DNA of 64,000 bases from Larkinella insperata (GCF_026248825.1 NZ_CP110973.1:868001-932000), one strand, 5' to 3'. Shown: positions 53,601 through 62,127, counted from the stretch's first letter. Numbers and translations are program-made. The notes: generated by a model from the sequence alone, not told the origin.

Positions 53601-53708
53601 GGAAAGCGGTGGCCCCGACGCCCAGACCGGAGTCAGGCAGAGCAGTTGACTAAAGAACCCAATTCCCGTCAGGAGATGCAGGGTTCTGAATCGTTGAGAT
53701 GGCTTCAT
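50625..53708 (-). CDS. SusC/RagA family TonB-dependent outer-membrane transporter
   Basis: 1027 residues from the ATG at 53708 (MKPSQRFRTLHLLTGIG); the frame extends upstream but with no signal-like content. A signal peptide of about 33 residues is followed by a carboxypeptidase-D regulatory-like domain (VTGDKGEAIPGVSVVLKGT). The TonB box and plug follow (SLTGAVAAVKGTDLIKRT, NVQQALQGQVPGLTVL). A large barrel ends in LSTLGLNVQF with a final Phe, as required for barrel assembly. It imports large ligands with SusD. It is the third gene of the minus-strand operon that starts with ribokinase. Confidence 0.95.
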   Translation of the reverse strand: MKPSQRFRTLHLLTGIGFFSQLLCLTPVWASGPPLSNHELNQSRAVIQVAGRVTGDKGEAIPGVSVVLKGTTRGTNTDADGAYRLDVPDASATLVFSFVGYASQEMVVGSRTTINIQLAPDEKALGEVVVVGYSTIKKESLTGAVAAVKGTDLIKRTTSNVQQALQGQVPGLTVLDQGAGPGKTNMVMRIRGITTLGANEPLVIVDGIEQRLGDINPLDIESVSVLKDASSTAIYGSRAANGVVLLTTKRAAAGKLAISYNGYYALQNSNNNPVHMELADYLKLQQIAWTNSTGGPGIYTDAYIQEYLNATDRLKYPLPNVWYDEVLRTAPQMNHSLSVSGGTESIRALLSVRYQGQKGIIPNSDSKIGEIRLNTDYQLSPKLKFGTDVNYRSNNILSPINENDVFNKMLQTSQWTVPRYPDGTYGISSDGYNPLVSAELAGTARTLDEYLFGNFKGEWQIVKGLKFTTQIGARITLTTGKNYANSYEVRDYFNPSVIRRNVPLNSLTENRNDVREYTLNNLLNYTTNFGDHTVNVLAGYSQISNRGRSLSAYRQGFYSNGIESIGSGTNDATKNNGGVEYTWGLRSYFGRVNYAYQDKYLFEANGRYDGSSRFLGDNRYSFFPSVSAGWRISEEKFWGDLGQYIGELKLRGSWGKTGNQAVDLYSGLATLSLGVYSFNGLPAQTFQQTRIANQGLTWETTTQSNVGIDAQFLNNRFSLSVDYYNKKTDDILLTLPVPGTLGLLPAPQNAGRVDNKGWEFTVGAHNKFGQFGFDANLNFTINHNNVVNLAGTGPYITGGNETRYITAEGYPINSFWGYRTDGLFQTPEEIQNYPTMRTGVMPGDVKFLDLNGDGKITPLDMTYLGQSFPIYTFGSNLNFSYKNFSLSMLFQGTAGHKARIGGAIIEMGIWGGFTHKLITDNYWTPDNPDARFPRPLKYDLRNFVMADRDLMNGSYLRLKNIQLMYQIPSTLTKRVGIGRASVYVATTNLLTFASLNEWNVDPETIPGGRTEQYPQTALSTLGLNVQF

Positions 53709-53855
53709 TGCGGTAAAAAGTAAGGGTTTGCATTGGATGGTTAGGAATAGAAGGAATGTACTGTCGGTGGGCAACTCATATTTTTTGGGGAAAGCGGATA
53801 CGGACACGGCTTCATGCAGCCGGTTATGGTTATTTGGTAGAGTGGTCCTGGGCGG

Positions 53856-54851
53856 TTAGCGGGCGATAATCAGCAGGCTCAACCCCACCACGTAGCAAAG
53901 AAGCATGACGTTCAGGATGCGATAGGTGCTCTTTGGCGCGTTGCGAAACTCCCGCCAGACGTAAATGCCCCAGATGGCGGCCACGACGGTTGCGCCCTGG
54001 CCCAGACCGTACGAAATGGCAGGGCCGGCCTGATCGGAAGCAATGATGCTGAAGGCAAATCCGATGCACCAGATCATGCCCCCCAGAATGCCCATCAGGT
54101 GATTGCGCAGGCCACCCCGGAAATAGTCCGCGTAGCTGACGGGTTTTCCCACGAAAGGCCGCAGCATCAACAGCGTATTAAACAACAGGTTGCTGACCAG
54201 CACCCCGACCGAAAAAAAGACCACCGCCGTGTAGGGACTGAGTTTGCCGGGTTCGGGCGTGTTAAAATCCGGAAACATCGACTGAGCGACGTATTTGTAA
54301 AACAAACCCATCAGGCAGCCACTGACAATCGCCAGCGCTAATCCCTTGGTGGACACCCCCGCGGCCTTGTCTACGCTTTTCCGGTAGGCGTTGGCATTCA
54401 GGAGAATAGCCACCACAATCAGGGCGACCCCGCCAAAAAGAATGGTTGCGTTGCCAACGGGCGCGTCCAGGTAATTGACCACCACGCCAATGACCAGCGC
54501 CAGCCCGATACCCACCGGAAACGCCACCGCCATCCCCGCAATGGCGGTAGCGGCACCAAGCAGAATATTGGCTGCATTGAACACAATACCGCCCAGTATG
54601 GCCAGCAACACATTCGCCTGATCGGCCTGGGCCACATCCGCCAGAAAAGGCCGTCCACCACTCCCGCTACTGCCGAGCGTAAAGGCCGATAGGAGCGCCA
54701 GAAGGGAAATACCCAGGACGTAATCCCAGTAAAATAGTTCAAAACGCCAGTGGCCCGCGGCCAGTTTCTGCGTGTTGGCCCACGAGCCCCAGCAGAGCAT
54801 GGTAATGAAACAAAACAGAACGGCCAGGGTGTACGTTGGAATGATAAACAT
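53856..54851 (-). CDS. GRP-family sugar transporter (RbsU-like, DMT superfamily)
   Basis: 331 residues with about ten hydrophobic helices. The start (FCFITMLCWGSWANTQKL) and helix pairs such as AAIAGMAVAFPVGIGLALVIGVVVNYL resemble the glucose/ribose porter (GRP) group and rhamnose transporters of the drug/metabolite transporter superfamily. It should move a monosaccharide across the inner membrane. Sitting between ribokinase (35 bases upstream) and susC (147 bases downstream), ribose is the most likely substrate. Specificity cannot be read from sequence. Confidence 0.85.
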   Translation of the reverse strand: MFIIPTYTLAVLFCFITMLCWGSWANTQKLAAGHWRFELFYWDYVLGISLLALLSAFTLGSSGSGGRPFLADVAQADQANVLLAILGGIVFNAANILLGAATAIAGMAVAFPVGIGLALVIGVVVNYLDAPVGNATILFGGVALIVVAILLNANAYRKSVDKAAGVSTKGLALAIVSGCLMGLFYKYVAQSMFPDFNTPEPGKLSPYTAVVFFSVGVLVSNLLFNTLLMLRPFVGKPVSYADYFRGGLRNHLMGILGGMIWCIGFAFSIIASDQAGPAISYGLGQGATVVAAIWGIYVWREFRNAPKSTYRILNVMLLCYVVGLSLLIIAR

Positions 54852-54886
54852 ACGGGTTTAGGAAGTTAAGGGTTAGGAATGCACGC

Positions 54887-55825
54887 TTAATAGGAAACAG
54901 GATTGATCAGCGGCAGGCTGTTCACCTCCTTGCGGTACGGCATGGAAGCCTGGGCACCCATCCGGGTGACACAGATCGAAGCGGCTTTACAGGCAAAGGC
55001 CACGGCCTGTTCGAGCGGCTGGTCTTCGGCCAGCGCCACGGCCAGCGCTCCGTTGAAACAGTCGCCGGCCGCCGTTGTATCGACCGCCGTGACGGGCGGG
55101 GCCGGGATACCCCTGGAAACGGAATCCGTATACAGGTAAGCGCCTTTTCCGCCGAGTGTGATGATAACGTTCGGTACGCCCTTCGCCCGGATGGCCCGGG
55201 CGGCCTGTTCAGCCGTCGACAAATCCGTGACCCGAATGCCGGTCAGGAGTTCGGCTTCCGTTTCGTTGGGCGTAATCAGGTGCAGGCAACCAAACAGGTC
55301 GGAGGCAAGCGGTTGGGCCGGGGCCGGATTCAGGATGACGCGGACGCCCTTCTGGAAGCTCCGCCGAATAACGTAATCGACGGTGGGCAGCGGAATTTCG
55401 AGTTGCAGTAAGACCAGATCGGCCGGGTTTAAATCATTCAGGATCAGCTCCACATCTTCCGGCTTTAGGCGGCTGTTGGCACCGGGCGCAACGGTAATGC
55501 AGTTTTCCCCCCTGGCATCCACATTGATCAGGGCGACGCCCGAGGGCGATTCGCTGTCCGTCGTGATGTATTTGGGGTTGATTTTCTCCCGCTGAAACTG
55601 CTGGATGGCCTGTTTGCCAAATACATCGTTTCCCACTTTGGCCGCCAGGGCCACCTGTCCGCCCATCCGGGCAGCCGCAACGGCCTGGTTTGCACCTTTA
55701 CCGCCGGGATTCATCAAAAATTTTCCGCCAATGACGGTTTCGCCCGGAGCGGGTAGTTTTTCGGCTTTCACAACCATATCGGTGTTGGAACTGCCGACCA
55801 CACAGATTAAAGAGGAAGGGATCAT
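54887..55825 (-). CDS. rbsK: Ribokinase
   Basis: 312 residues from the ATG at 55825 (MIPSSLICVVGSSNTDMVVKAEKLP); an upstream in-frame start at 55855 adds ten residues. The PfkB-family signatures are present: MNPGGKGANQAVAAARMGG (substrate loop), and DTTAAGDCFNGALA containing the catalytic Asp, in the A-A-G-D form that ribokinases show. It phosphorylates ribose to ribose 5-phosphate. It is the first gene of the operon. A -7 box lies 28 bases upstream. Confidence 0.93.
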   Translation of the reverse strand: MIPSSLICVVGSSNTDMVVKAEKLPAPGETVIGGKFLMNPGGKGANQAVAAARMGGQVALAAKVGNDVFGKQAIQQFQREKINPKYITTDSESPSGVALINVDARGENCITVAPGANSRLKPEDVELILNDLNPADLVLLQLEIPLPTVDYVIRRSFQKGVRVILNPAPAQPLASDLFGCLHLITPNETEAELLTGIRVTDLSTAEQAARAIRAKGVPNVIITLGGKGAYLYTDSVSRGIPAPPVTAVDTTAAGDCFNGALAVALAEDQPLEQAVAFACKAASICVTRMGAQASMPYRKEVNSLPLINPVSY

Positions 55826-55852
55826 CGGATCGGAATTGCTATTGTGACAGGT

Positions 55853-55860
55853 CAAAAATA
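55853..55860 (-). promoter_or_regulatory. -7 promoter box of the ribokinase operon
   Basis: Minus-strand TATTTTTG matches the Bacteroidota -7 element exactly. The only candidate -33 TTG (55886-55888) is 25 bases away, longer than usual, so the promoter may be weak or need an activator. Confidence 0.4.
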
Positions 55861-55988
55861 TCTGGAATAAATTATATTATCGCTCCAACTTTTTGTAGTT
55901 TTAGCTAAAGCCAATTATTCAGAAAATTCCTTAAAACCAGTACAAAGACAGTAGAAAGCCTTATTTGTGCGTCAAGTTAGCTAATCCT

Positions 55989-57449
55989 ATGATTCCCATT
56001 GAAGTCCTGCACCCGCTGATCCAATCATTGACCAAATCCGAAAAACGGTATTTCCGGCTACTGGCTTCCGTGCAGCAGGGCGACAAAGCGTATCTTCGCT
56101 TGTTTGATTGCCTGGAACGTCATGAGTTGTTTACGGAAGAACTCAAACAGGAATTGAAAAGCCTTTTTCCAGCTACGGCGCTGGAACCCGCCCGCAAACA
56201 CCTCTACCGGGTACTGATGAAAAGTCTCCGGCAGTTTGAGTCCGATAAATCCATCGACGAAAAGCTCATGAATCTGATTCAGGACAGCCAGATTCTGTTT
56301 AACCGTGGCCTGATCAGCGCCAGTTTTGAACAGCTCGAAAAAGCGAAAGCGCTGGCGCTGGAACACGAAAAATTTCTGTTTTATGTTCTGGCGGCCCGGC
56401 AGGAATTGCAATTCATTATTCCGCAGCAGTTTGTGGGGTGGAATGAATCCAAACTCGTTGAAAAACAGGAGAGAATCCGGGAACTGCTCGAGCATGAACT
56501 GACGGTTCAGCAACATGCCGCGCTGTATGAAGTGTTGCTCCTACGGTATTGGAAAACCGGGGTTGTGCGGAGTTTGCAGGAAAGTGTCCGGCTGAATGAC
56601 CTGCTGCTGGAAGAACACCAGGTGCTCAACAGCCAGCGCCTGGAATCGTTTGCATCGCAGCAACTGCACCTGCATTTTCAGTCGGCCTATTTTCTGATGA
56701 CGGACGATCCGGAGGGAAGTTTGCGGGTTTTGTACGAGTTGGACAACCTGTTTCAGTCACACGTTCAGCTCTGGGCCGACCGGCCCGTTTACTACCTCCA
56801 CCTGTTGAACGGTATTTTGCAGACCCTGCGCGCCACCGAGCAATACGATAAAATGAATTACTTTCTAGAGCGCTTGCAGTGCGTCTCCACCCCTTCGGAG
56901 AGTCTGGCGCTGACGGCCCGGTATCAGGTGTTGGAACACCGGCTGCACAGCGCGGTTAACCTCAGTCAAGCGCAACAAGCCCTGCGTATGCTCCACGAGC
57001 AAGGCGAAGCCATCAGCCGCGACTTTCCTAAACTTTCCCTACAAATTCAGGTGCAGCTCTGGCTGACGATTGCCCGTATTTACTACAATCTGGGCAATTA
57101 CTCGCAGGCCCTGTCGTACATCAACCATGTTCTGAACCAGCCAACCCGTTCACTGAGCCGCATCCTATACATCAGTTGCCGGTTGATGCATCTGCTGATT
57201 CACGTAGCGCTGAACAACCGCGATTACGTGCACTACGAGCTCCGGTCGATCGAGCGAAAACTGAAGAGTGAAAAACTGGGGTACCGCACGGAGCAGTTTG
57301 TGCTAACCCTGCTGAAAAACTGGCTTAAAAATAAGCCGTTAAAGTCGTTCCGCGAACAATCCCTCCAACTCCTGGAAGACCCGTTCGAAAAGCAGTTAAT
57401 CCTGGAACTGGGACTCAGAGACTGGTTTACTTCGATAATCAAAAGTTAA
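55989..57449 (+). CDS. Helical-repeat (TPR-like) cytoplasmic protein, unknown function
   Basis: 486 residues from the ATG at 55989 (MIPIEVLHPLIQSLTKSEKRYF); an upstream start at 55965 adds eight. The whole chain is helical, with paired helices of about 34-40 residues rich in Leu, Glu, Gln and Tyr (LEKAKALALEHEKFLFYVLAAR; YYNLGNYSQALSYINHVL). This is consistent with degenerate tetratricopeptide repeats. There is no signal peptide. I recall similar uncharacterised proteins in Bacteroidota but not a function. It diverges from the ribokinase operon, with a shared 163-base intergenic region. Confidence 0.7.
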   Translation: MIPIEVLHPLIQSLTKSEKRYFRLLASVQQGDKAYLRLFDCLERHELFTEELKQELKSLFPATALEPARKHLYRVLMKSLRQFESDKSIDEKLMNLIQDSQILFNRGLISASFEQLEKAKALALEHEKFLFYVLAARQELQFIIPQQFVGWNESKLVEKQERIRELLEHELTVQQHAALYEVLLLRYWKTGVVRSLQESVRLNDLLLEEHQVLNSQRLESFASQQLHLHFQSAYFLMTDDPEGSLRVLYELDNLFQSHVQLWADRPVYYLHLLNGILQTLRATEQYDKMNYFLERLQCVSTPSESLALTARYQVLEHRLHSAVNLSQAQQALRMLHEQGEAISRDFPKLSLQIQVQLWLTIARIYYNLGNYSQALSYINHVLNQPTRSLSRILYISCRLMHLLIHVALNNRDYVHYELRSIERKLKSEKLGYRTEQFVLTLLKNWLKNKPLKSFREQSLQLLEDPFEKQLILELGLRDWFTSIIKS

Positions 57450-57507
57450 GCATGATGAGTGAAGAGTTGCTAATGCGTCAGCTAACTCTTCACTCATCAT
57501 GCTTAAC
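57445..57507. repeat. Perfect 24-base inverted repeat between convergent genes (family A)
   Basis: GTTAAGCATGATGAGTGAAG... (57445-57468) is exactly matched by its inverted copy at 57484-57507, with a 15-base loop. A partial direct copy of the right arm (AACTCTTCACTCTTA) follows at once. It starts inside the stop codon of the TPR-like gene and ends about ten bases before the stop of the DUF4097 gene. It could act as a bidirectional terminator, but there is no T run. Confidence 0.7.
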
Positions 57508-57516
57508 TCTTCACTC

Positions 57517-58557
57517 TTACCGGTTGACGTATACGCTGCCGCTGCCCGCCGTAATGCGAACCGGAACACCGCCCCCGTTCAGCCGACCCCGTACACGGTC
57601 TTTTTCAACGGTACCGTCGAATTTGCTCAGGGGAATATCCACCCGGTTGCCCGACAGATCGAGGTCGATGCCCTGATCGAGCGGCATTCTGACGTTGACG
57701 CTGCCCGGACCACCCGACAAACGGACGTACTCACCCAGTTTCGTGATTTCAACGTCCATGCCACCTCCGCTCGTGCTGGCTTCGACGCTGCCGGAGATGC
57801 CCGACAACCGAACCGAACCACCGGAAGTTCCGGCCATCAGTTCCCCCTTCACACCGTCGGCCTTGACGCTGCCACCACTGGTGCGGGCGTTGATCCGGCC
57901 GCTCAGGTTAGCCAGGTGGACGCTGCCGCCCGAGGTCCGCAAATCCAGGTTTCCGTCGGAATCTTCCGCGTGAATGGAACCGCCACTGGTTGCCAGGTCG
58001 ATGTCTTTCCGGCACCGCTCAACGTGAATGCTGCCGCCCGACGTGCGGCCTTTGATCAATCCTTCAACGCTGGTTACGTGCAGGCTGCCCCCGCTGGTGG
58101 CAAAATTCTGGCTCCCAATCAGGTTGCTGATGCGGATGCTGCCCCCGCTGGTGTGCAGGTCGGTAGCGAAGTTTTTGGGGCTGTAAATTTTAAAGGCAAT
58201 GTTAAGCGACCGTTTCCAGTCCCAATCGCTGTTCTTCTTACGCTTGGCCGTGGCAACGACGGTATTATTTTCAACCCCCAGCTTGATGTCGTATTCTTTC
58301 AGCCGTTCTTCAATTTCTTCTTTAGAAAGTTTATTGTTCGGCCAGTTATTGCCCCGCACATACATCTCAACTTTGACACCACTGGACTGGCTGCCTTCCA
58401 CGGAAATGCTCCCGCCGGACGTTTCAACCCGTGCCGTATTGAGATTCCCGGAGAAGTTTTTGGTATCGTAGGGCGTTTCGTTCCGATCCTGAGCGAAGCT
58501 AGTGACGGTTAAGGAAAGGGCGCCGAGAGCGGTTAATAGGAAAGATGAACGTTTCAT
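57517..58557 (-). CDS. DUF4097 family beta-solenoid protein, exported
   Basis: 346 residues from the ATG at 58557 (MKRSSFLLTALGALSLTVTSFAQ, a signal peptide). The central part is a run of about eight units of roughly 21 residues, each with an (R/A)TSGGS(I/V/L) core, characteristic of DUF4097 right-handed beta-helix proteins. The repeats are close in sequence at DNA level too, so slippage is possible. Ends are less regular. The cell role is not known; some relatives are linked to adhesin-like or polymer-binding envelope functions, but I would not assign one. Confidence 0.83.
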   Translation of the reverse strand: MKRSSFLLTALGALSLTVTSFAQDRNETPYDTKNFSGNLNTARVETSGGSISVEGSQSSGVKVEMYVRGNNWPNNKLSKEEIEERLKEYDIKLGVENNTVVATAKRKKNSDWDWKRSLNIAFKIYSPKNFATDLHTSGGSIRISNLIGSQNFATSGGSLHVTSVEGLIKGRTSGGSIHVERCRKDIDLATSGGSIHAEDSDGNLDLRTSGGSVHLANLSGRINARTSGGSVKADGVKGELMAGTSGGSVRLSGISGSVEASTSGGGMDVEITKLGEYVRLSGGPGSVNVRMPLDQGIDLDLSGNRVDIPLSKFDGTVEKDRVRGRLNGGGVPVRITAGSGSVYVNR

Positions 58558-58746
58558 ACAGTATTGCGTTTTCTGTTTTTCAAAAGATGCAGCAGCCGAT
58601 ACAGAAGTTGCACGCACCTGCCTATCCGGTTACAAAGAACATACCACTCAATACAAATGCCTAATTATCAACGTATTACACAAAAAGACATTTTGTAAAA
58701 TGTCCGGGATCGGACGGGTGGGCGTACACTTTAGGACAGTTATGGC

Positions 58747-59517
58747 TCAGATATAGCCCACAATCCGGTACGTTGTGTACCCGACCACTTCGTGAACCAG
58801 CCAGTATAAATCGAAAAGAGACTGTTCGGAAGGAAACAGGAGATGGTTGGGGGCAAATTCGCGCTGTCCGCTGATGAAGGCCGCCGGGTAAGGCGTTACC
58901 GCGAGCCGTTGTTTTTCGAAACACCCGATGGCCCGGCGCATGTGCCAGGCGGAGGTGATCAGCACGTACTCGTAGCCTTTAAAGGTGCGTTGGAGAATCG
59001 GAGCCGAGAACCGGGCATTTTCGTACGTGTTTCGCGAACGGTTTTCGAGGATGATGTCCCGCGCCGGAACGCCCGCAGTCAACAGAAATTGCCGCGAAAG
59101 CTGCCCTTCGTCGCCCACATCCCGCCGGATGATGCCGCCAATACCGCCACTAATCAGGATTTTCTGAATCTGACCGGACTTGTAGAGCAGCAACGCCTGA
59201 GCCACGCGGTCGCCCTGGTTGCCCAGGTGAATGGCTGGCCGGACGCGGGGGTTCACATTGGCCAGCCCGCCCGTCAGGACAACGCCCACCCGTGGCCGGG
59301 TGGACGCGGGCAACACCGCAGGCGGCACTTCCCACCAGATCATTAATTCATTGGTAATAAATCCATTACCCGCAACCATCAGGAGTATCAGGGCCGCAAT
59401 CAGGGCTTTGCGCTGGTGGGCACGGTTTTTGGAAATAACGGCAAACAAGAGGGCAATGGTCAGCAGCCCCACGGGCATGAACAGGAACGTAAGCGTTTTT
59501 GAAAGAAAGTAAAACAT
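58747..59517 (-). CDS. YdcF/ElyC/SanA-like DUF218 membrane protein
   Basis: 256 residues from the ATG at 59517 (MFYFLSKTLTFLFMPVGLLTIAL), the usual start for this family; a TTG at 59583 would add 22 residues. Two or three N-terminal hydrophobic helices are followed by the DUF218 domain: GVVLTGGLANVNP, DRVAQALLLYKSG, ILISGGIGG, ILENRSRNTYENARFSAPIL and YVLITSAWHMRRAIGCFEK. Members such as ElyC and SanA act in envelope polymer metabolism, but the reaction is uncertain. Confidence 0.88.
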   Translation of the reverse strand: MFYFLSKTLTFLFMPVGLLTIALLFAVISKNRAHQRKALIAALILLMVAGNGFITNELMIWWEVPPAVLPASTRPRVGVVLTGGLANVNPRVRPAIHLGNQGDRVAQALLLYKSGQIQKILISGGIGGIIRRDVGDEGQLSRQFLLTAGVPARDIILENRSRNTYENARFSAPILQRTFKGYEYVLITSAWHMRRAIGCFEKQRLAVTPYPAAFISGQREFAPNHLLFPSEQSLFDLYWLVHEVVGYTTYRIVGYI

Positions 59518-59598
59518 CGTGTATGCGAAGGCCACCGCCCCAATCGTTATAAGTAGTAACTTTGTATGTCCAACTCCGGTCAACCAACCGCTTTATTC

Positions 59599-61032
59599 AT
59601 GAATCGACGATTCAGTTTTACGGCTCTTCTGCTGTTGCTTTCGACCTCCCTCCTGCTGGCCCAATCGCCCGGAGGCCATCTGGTAACGGCTCACATCAAA
59701 GGACTGGCCAACAAAACCGCTTACCTGGCCCATTTCTACGGCGCCACGCAGTTTACCCCCCTGGACACGGCTACGGCCGATGCCGAAGGCCGTCTGGTGT
59801 TCGACGGCCCCAAAGAACTGCCGGGTGGTCTGTACATGATTGTCGTCAATGCCAAGCCGGTGCTGCAACTGGTGGTTGGCGAGCAACGGTTTTCGATTGA
59901 AGCCGATACCCTCAACACCATTGAGTCGATGAAAGTAACCGGCTCACGGGAAAACGAGATCTTTTACGGCTACCAGAAATTCATGAGCAAAAAGTACGGA
60001 GAAATCGGTGCTTTGCAAAAACAGGGCGGTTCGGCCGCGCAGCTGGCGGCTCTCAAGAAAGAAGTAGAAGCGTACCGCAAAGACTTTCTGGCAAAAAACG
60101 CCAATACACTAACCGTCAAACTGTTCAAAGCCGCCGAAGAACCCGAAATACCGGAAGCGCCCAAGCTCGCCAACGGTCGTCCGGATTCCAACTGGGTGTT
60201 TAATTATTACCGCAATCACTACTGGGACGGTTTTGATTTCTCGGACGAGCGGCTGCTCCGAACGCCATTTCTGCAAAATAAAATTGACCGCTACATCAAA
60301 GAGCTGACGGTGCAGACCGTTGATTCGCTCATTCCGGCGGCTGATTATCTGGTTAACAAAGCCAAAGCCAATAAAGAAATCCTGCGGTATACAATCTGGT
60401 ACGTCACCAACCAGTATGAGGAGCAGAAAAAAGTCTTGAACACCGACGGGCTGTTTATCCACATGGCCGAGAAATACTGGCTGACCGGCGTAATGCCGCT
60501 GAGTGATACCTCGACGCTCACCAGCATGCGCGAACGGGTGGCTATTTTAAAGCCGCTGCTGGCCGGAAAAGTTCTGCCTAATGTAAGCCTGCAGGATACG
60601 CTCGGACGCTGGCGGCCCCTGCACGAGGTGAAGGCGAAATATACCGTTACTTTTTTCTACGATCCCGAGTGCGGGCACTGCCGCGAGTCGGCCCCGGCGC
60701 TCAAGAAATTCTTCGACCAGAACAAAGCGAAAGGAGTGCAGATTTACGCGGTGGCCATCGGCAAGACGGAGGCTCAGTGGAAGAAGTTTATCCACGAGTT
60801 TAAGCTGCAAAACCTACTGAACGTGTTTGGTCCCAGCGCCCCCGTCGATTACAAGAAGAAATACGACGTGTACTCGACGCCGACGGTTTATGTGCTCGAC
60901 AAAGACAAAAAAATCCTGGCCCGGCGCCTGCCGGTCGAAGATCTGGAAGGTTACTTTAATTTCCTCTATCAGCAAAAGCAGAAAAAAGCCGCCCCGATCA
61001 AAGACGCTAAGGCAAGTGTGAAAGGTGAATAA
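59599..61032 (+). CDS. TlpA-like thioredoxin-fold lipoprotein/exported protein
   Basis: 477 residues from the ATG at 59599, opening a signal peptide (MNRRFSFTALLLLLSTSLLLAQ). The first 100 mature residues look like a DUF4369-type beta domain (GLANKTAYLAHFYG), and a helical region follows. The C-terminal thioredoxin domain has the redox motif CGHC (Cys358, Cys361) in FFYDPECGHCRESAPALKKFF and a cis-Pro in YSTPTVYVLDKD. It should act as a thiol-disulphide oxidoreductase in the periplasm. It overlaps no other gene and converges with the glycosyltransferase remnant. Confidence 0.88.
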   Translation: MNRRFSFTALLLLLSTSLLLAQSPGGHLVTAHIKGLANKTAYLAHFYGATQFTPLDTATADAEGRLVFDGPKELPGGLYMIVVNAKPVLQLVVGEQRFSIEADTLNTIESMKVTGSRENEIFYGYQKFMSKKYGEIGALQKQGGSAAQLAALKKEVEAYRKDFLAKNANTLTVKLFKAAEEPEIPEAPKLANGRPDSNWVFNYYRNHYWDGFDFSDERLLRTPFLQNKIDRYIKELTVQTVDSLIPAADYLVNKAKANKEILRYTIWYVTNQYEEQKKVLNTDGLFIHMAEKYWLTGVMPLSDTSTLTSMRERVAILKPLLAGKVLPNVSLQDTLGRWRPLHEVKAKYTVTFFYDPECGHCRESAPALKKFFDQNKAKGVQIYAVAIGKTEAQWKKFIHEFKLQNLLNVFGPSAPVDYKKKYDVYSTPTVYVLDKDKKILARRLPVEDLEGYFNFLYQQKQKKAAPIKDAKASVKGE

Positions 61033-61045
61033 CTACCCATCTTAT

Positions 61046-62127
61046 CTATTTTTCTGACAGGAAGGACGCACAATCTTTCCTGTCGTTTTTTCGGACGTAC
61101 TGCTTGGCCTGGTTATACACCGAATGCAGTTGATAGCCCACCAGCAGCGACGCATCCAGCGCGTGGAGCCGTAGCTGATACGGTTCATAGCCGGTATCTT
61201 CAACCAGAAACCGGGGCGGATTCTGGTGTAAATCGCTCCGGTAACGTCCAGAAAATACGGTTGCAGGCCGGACGGATTGATCTGACGGGATGCGAATACA
61301 TCGCGCGTGCCGGGCAGCAAACCCGTGTAACAATGCAACCGGGCCAGATCTCCGTGTCCCCAGATGCTAACCCGGTCGCTGGGCCGGGCGAGTGACTGAA
61401 TCGCAGAGACTAGGGGATCCGCCGGTTTTTGAAAAGCGTGAGCACACTCAATTCCTTTGTTTCTGGAAAAGAGCGCTAAGCCAAAAAAGACGGTGTAAAG
61501 AAACACCACGGTGACTGCCCAAGGCCGGGATGCCGTACCGGACGCGGTTTCCCCGATAACAATACCGAGTCCCCAGAACAGAGGGGCAGAAAAGAGAAAT
61601 AAGTAATGGTGGAAAGATTGCCCCGACCGGATGATCGAAAACCAGGCTACAACCAGCAGAATCAGAGCATACAGAACCGGCCGGTTCCACCTCCTCACCC
61701 TCAAAAGCCGGATGCCCAAACCGAAGACTGCGAACAAGGTAAAACCCAGAAAAAAGAACAGGTTGAACACATCGGACCGTTTGTCCGCTTCCAGCAGTAG
61801 ACGGACGGGGATGTCCCACCTAAGTTCTCTGAATAGAGAACTATAGCCCAGATTGAAGCGGGTGTAGGCGTAGTAGAAATCCGTGAAGAGATTCGTACAG
61901 TACAGATCAATACCAACGAAAACCGTTCCCAGCAGTCCCGCGGCCACGCAAGTCAGCATTGGCCGGAGTAAGGACCGTTTGTAAAGTTCAATAAACGCAA
62001 AAAGCGCCAGGGTGGCCGCCAGCGGAATACCCTGAATTTTTGCGTACGGCATCAACCCGGCGGCAAAACACAGCAGATAGGCGTACTTGGGTCCGCGAGG
62101 GCCGATAAGAGCTGACAGGCAAAACAA
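61046..62127 (-). pseudogene. Remnant of a GT39-like membrane glycosyltransferase
   Basis: Several membrane helices are visible (GLMPYAKIQGIPLAATLALFAF, LLGTVFVGIDLY, NLFFFLGFTLFAVFGLGIRLL, VLYALILLVVAWFSI), as in the C-terminal part of ArnT/Pmt-like glycosyltransferases. The protein lacks its N-terminal catalytic segment. The frame starts at a TTG (62127) with an in-frame stop three codons before it, so the 5' end is gone. Near 61215-61232 the frame shifts by one base: the first frame ends in junk, while the frame ending at 61046 continues with HQNPPRFLVEDTGYEP. Both lesions argue for a dead gene next to the DUF58 gene. Confidence 0.75.
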
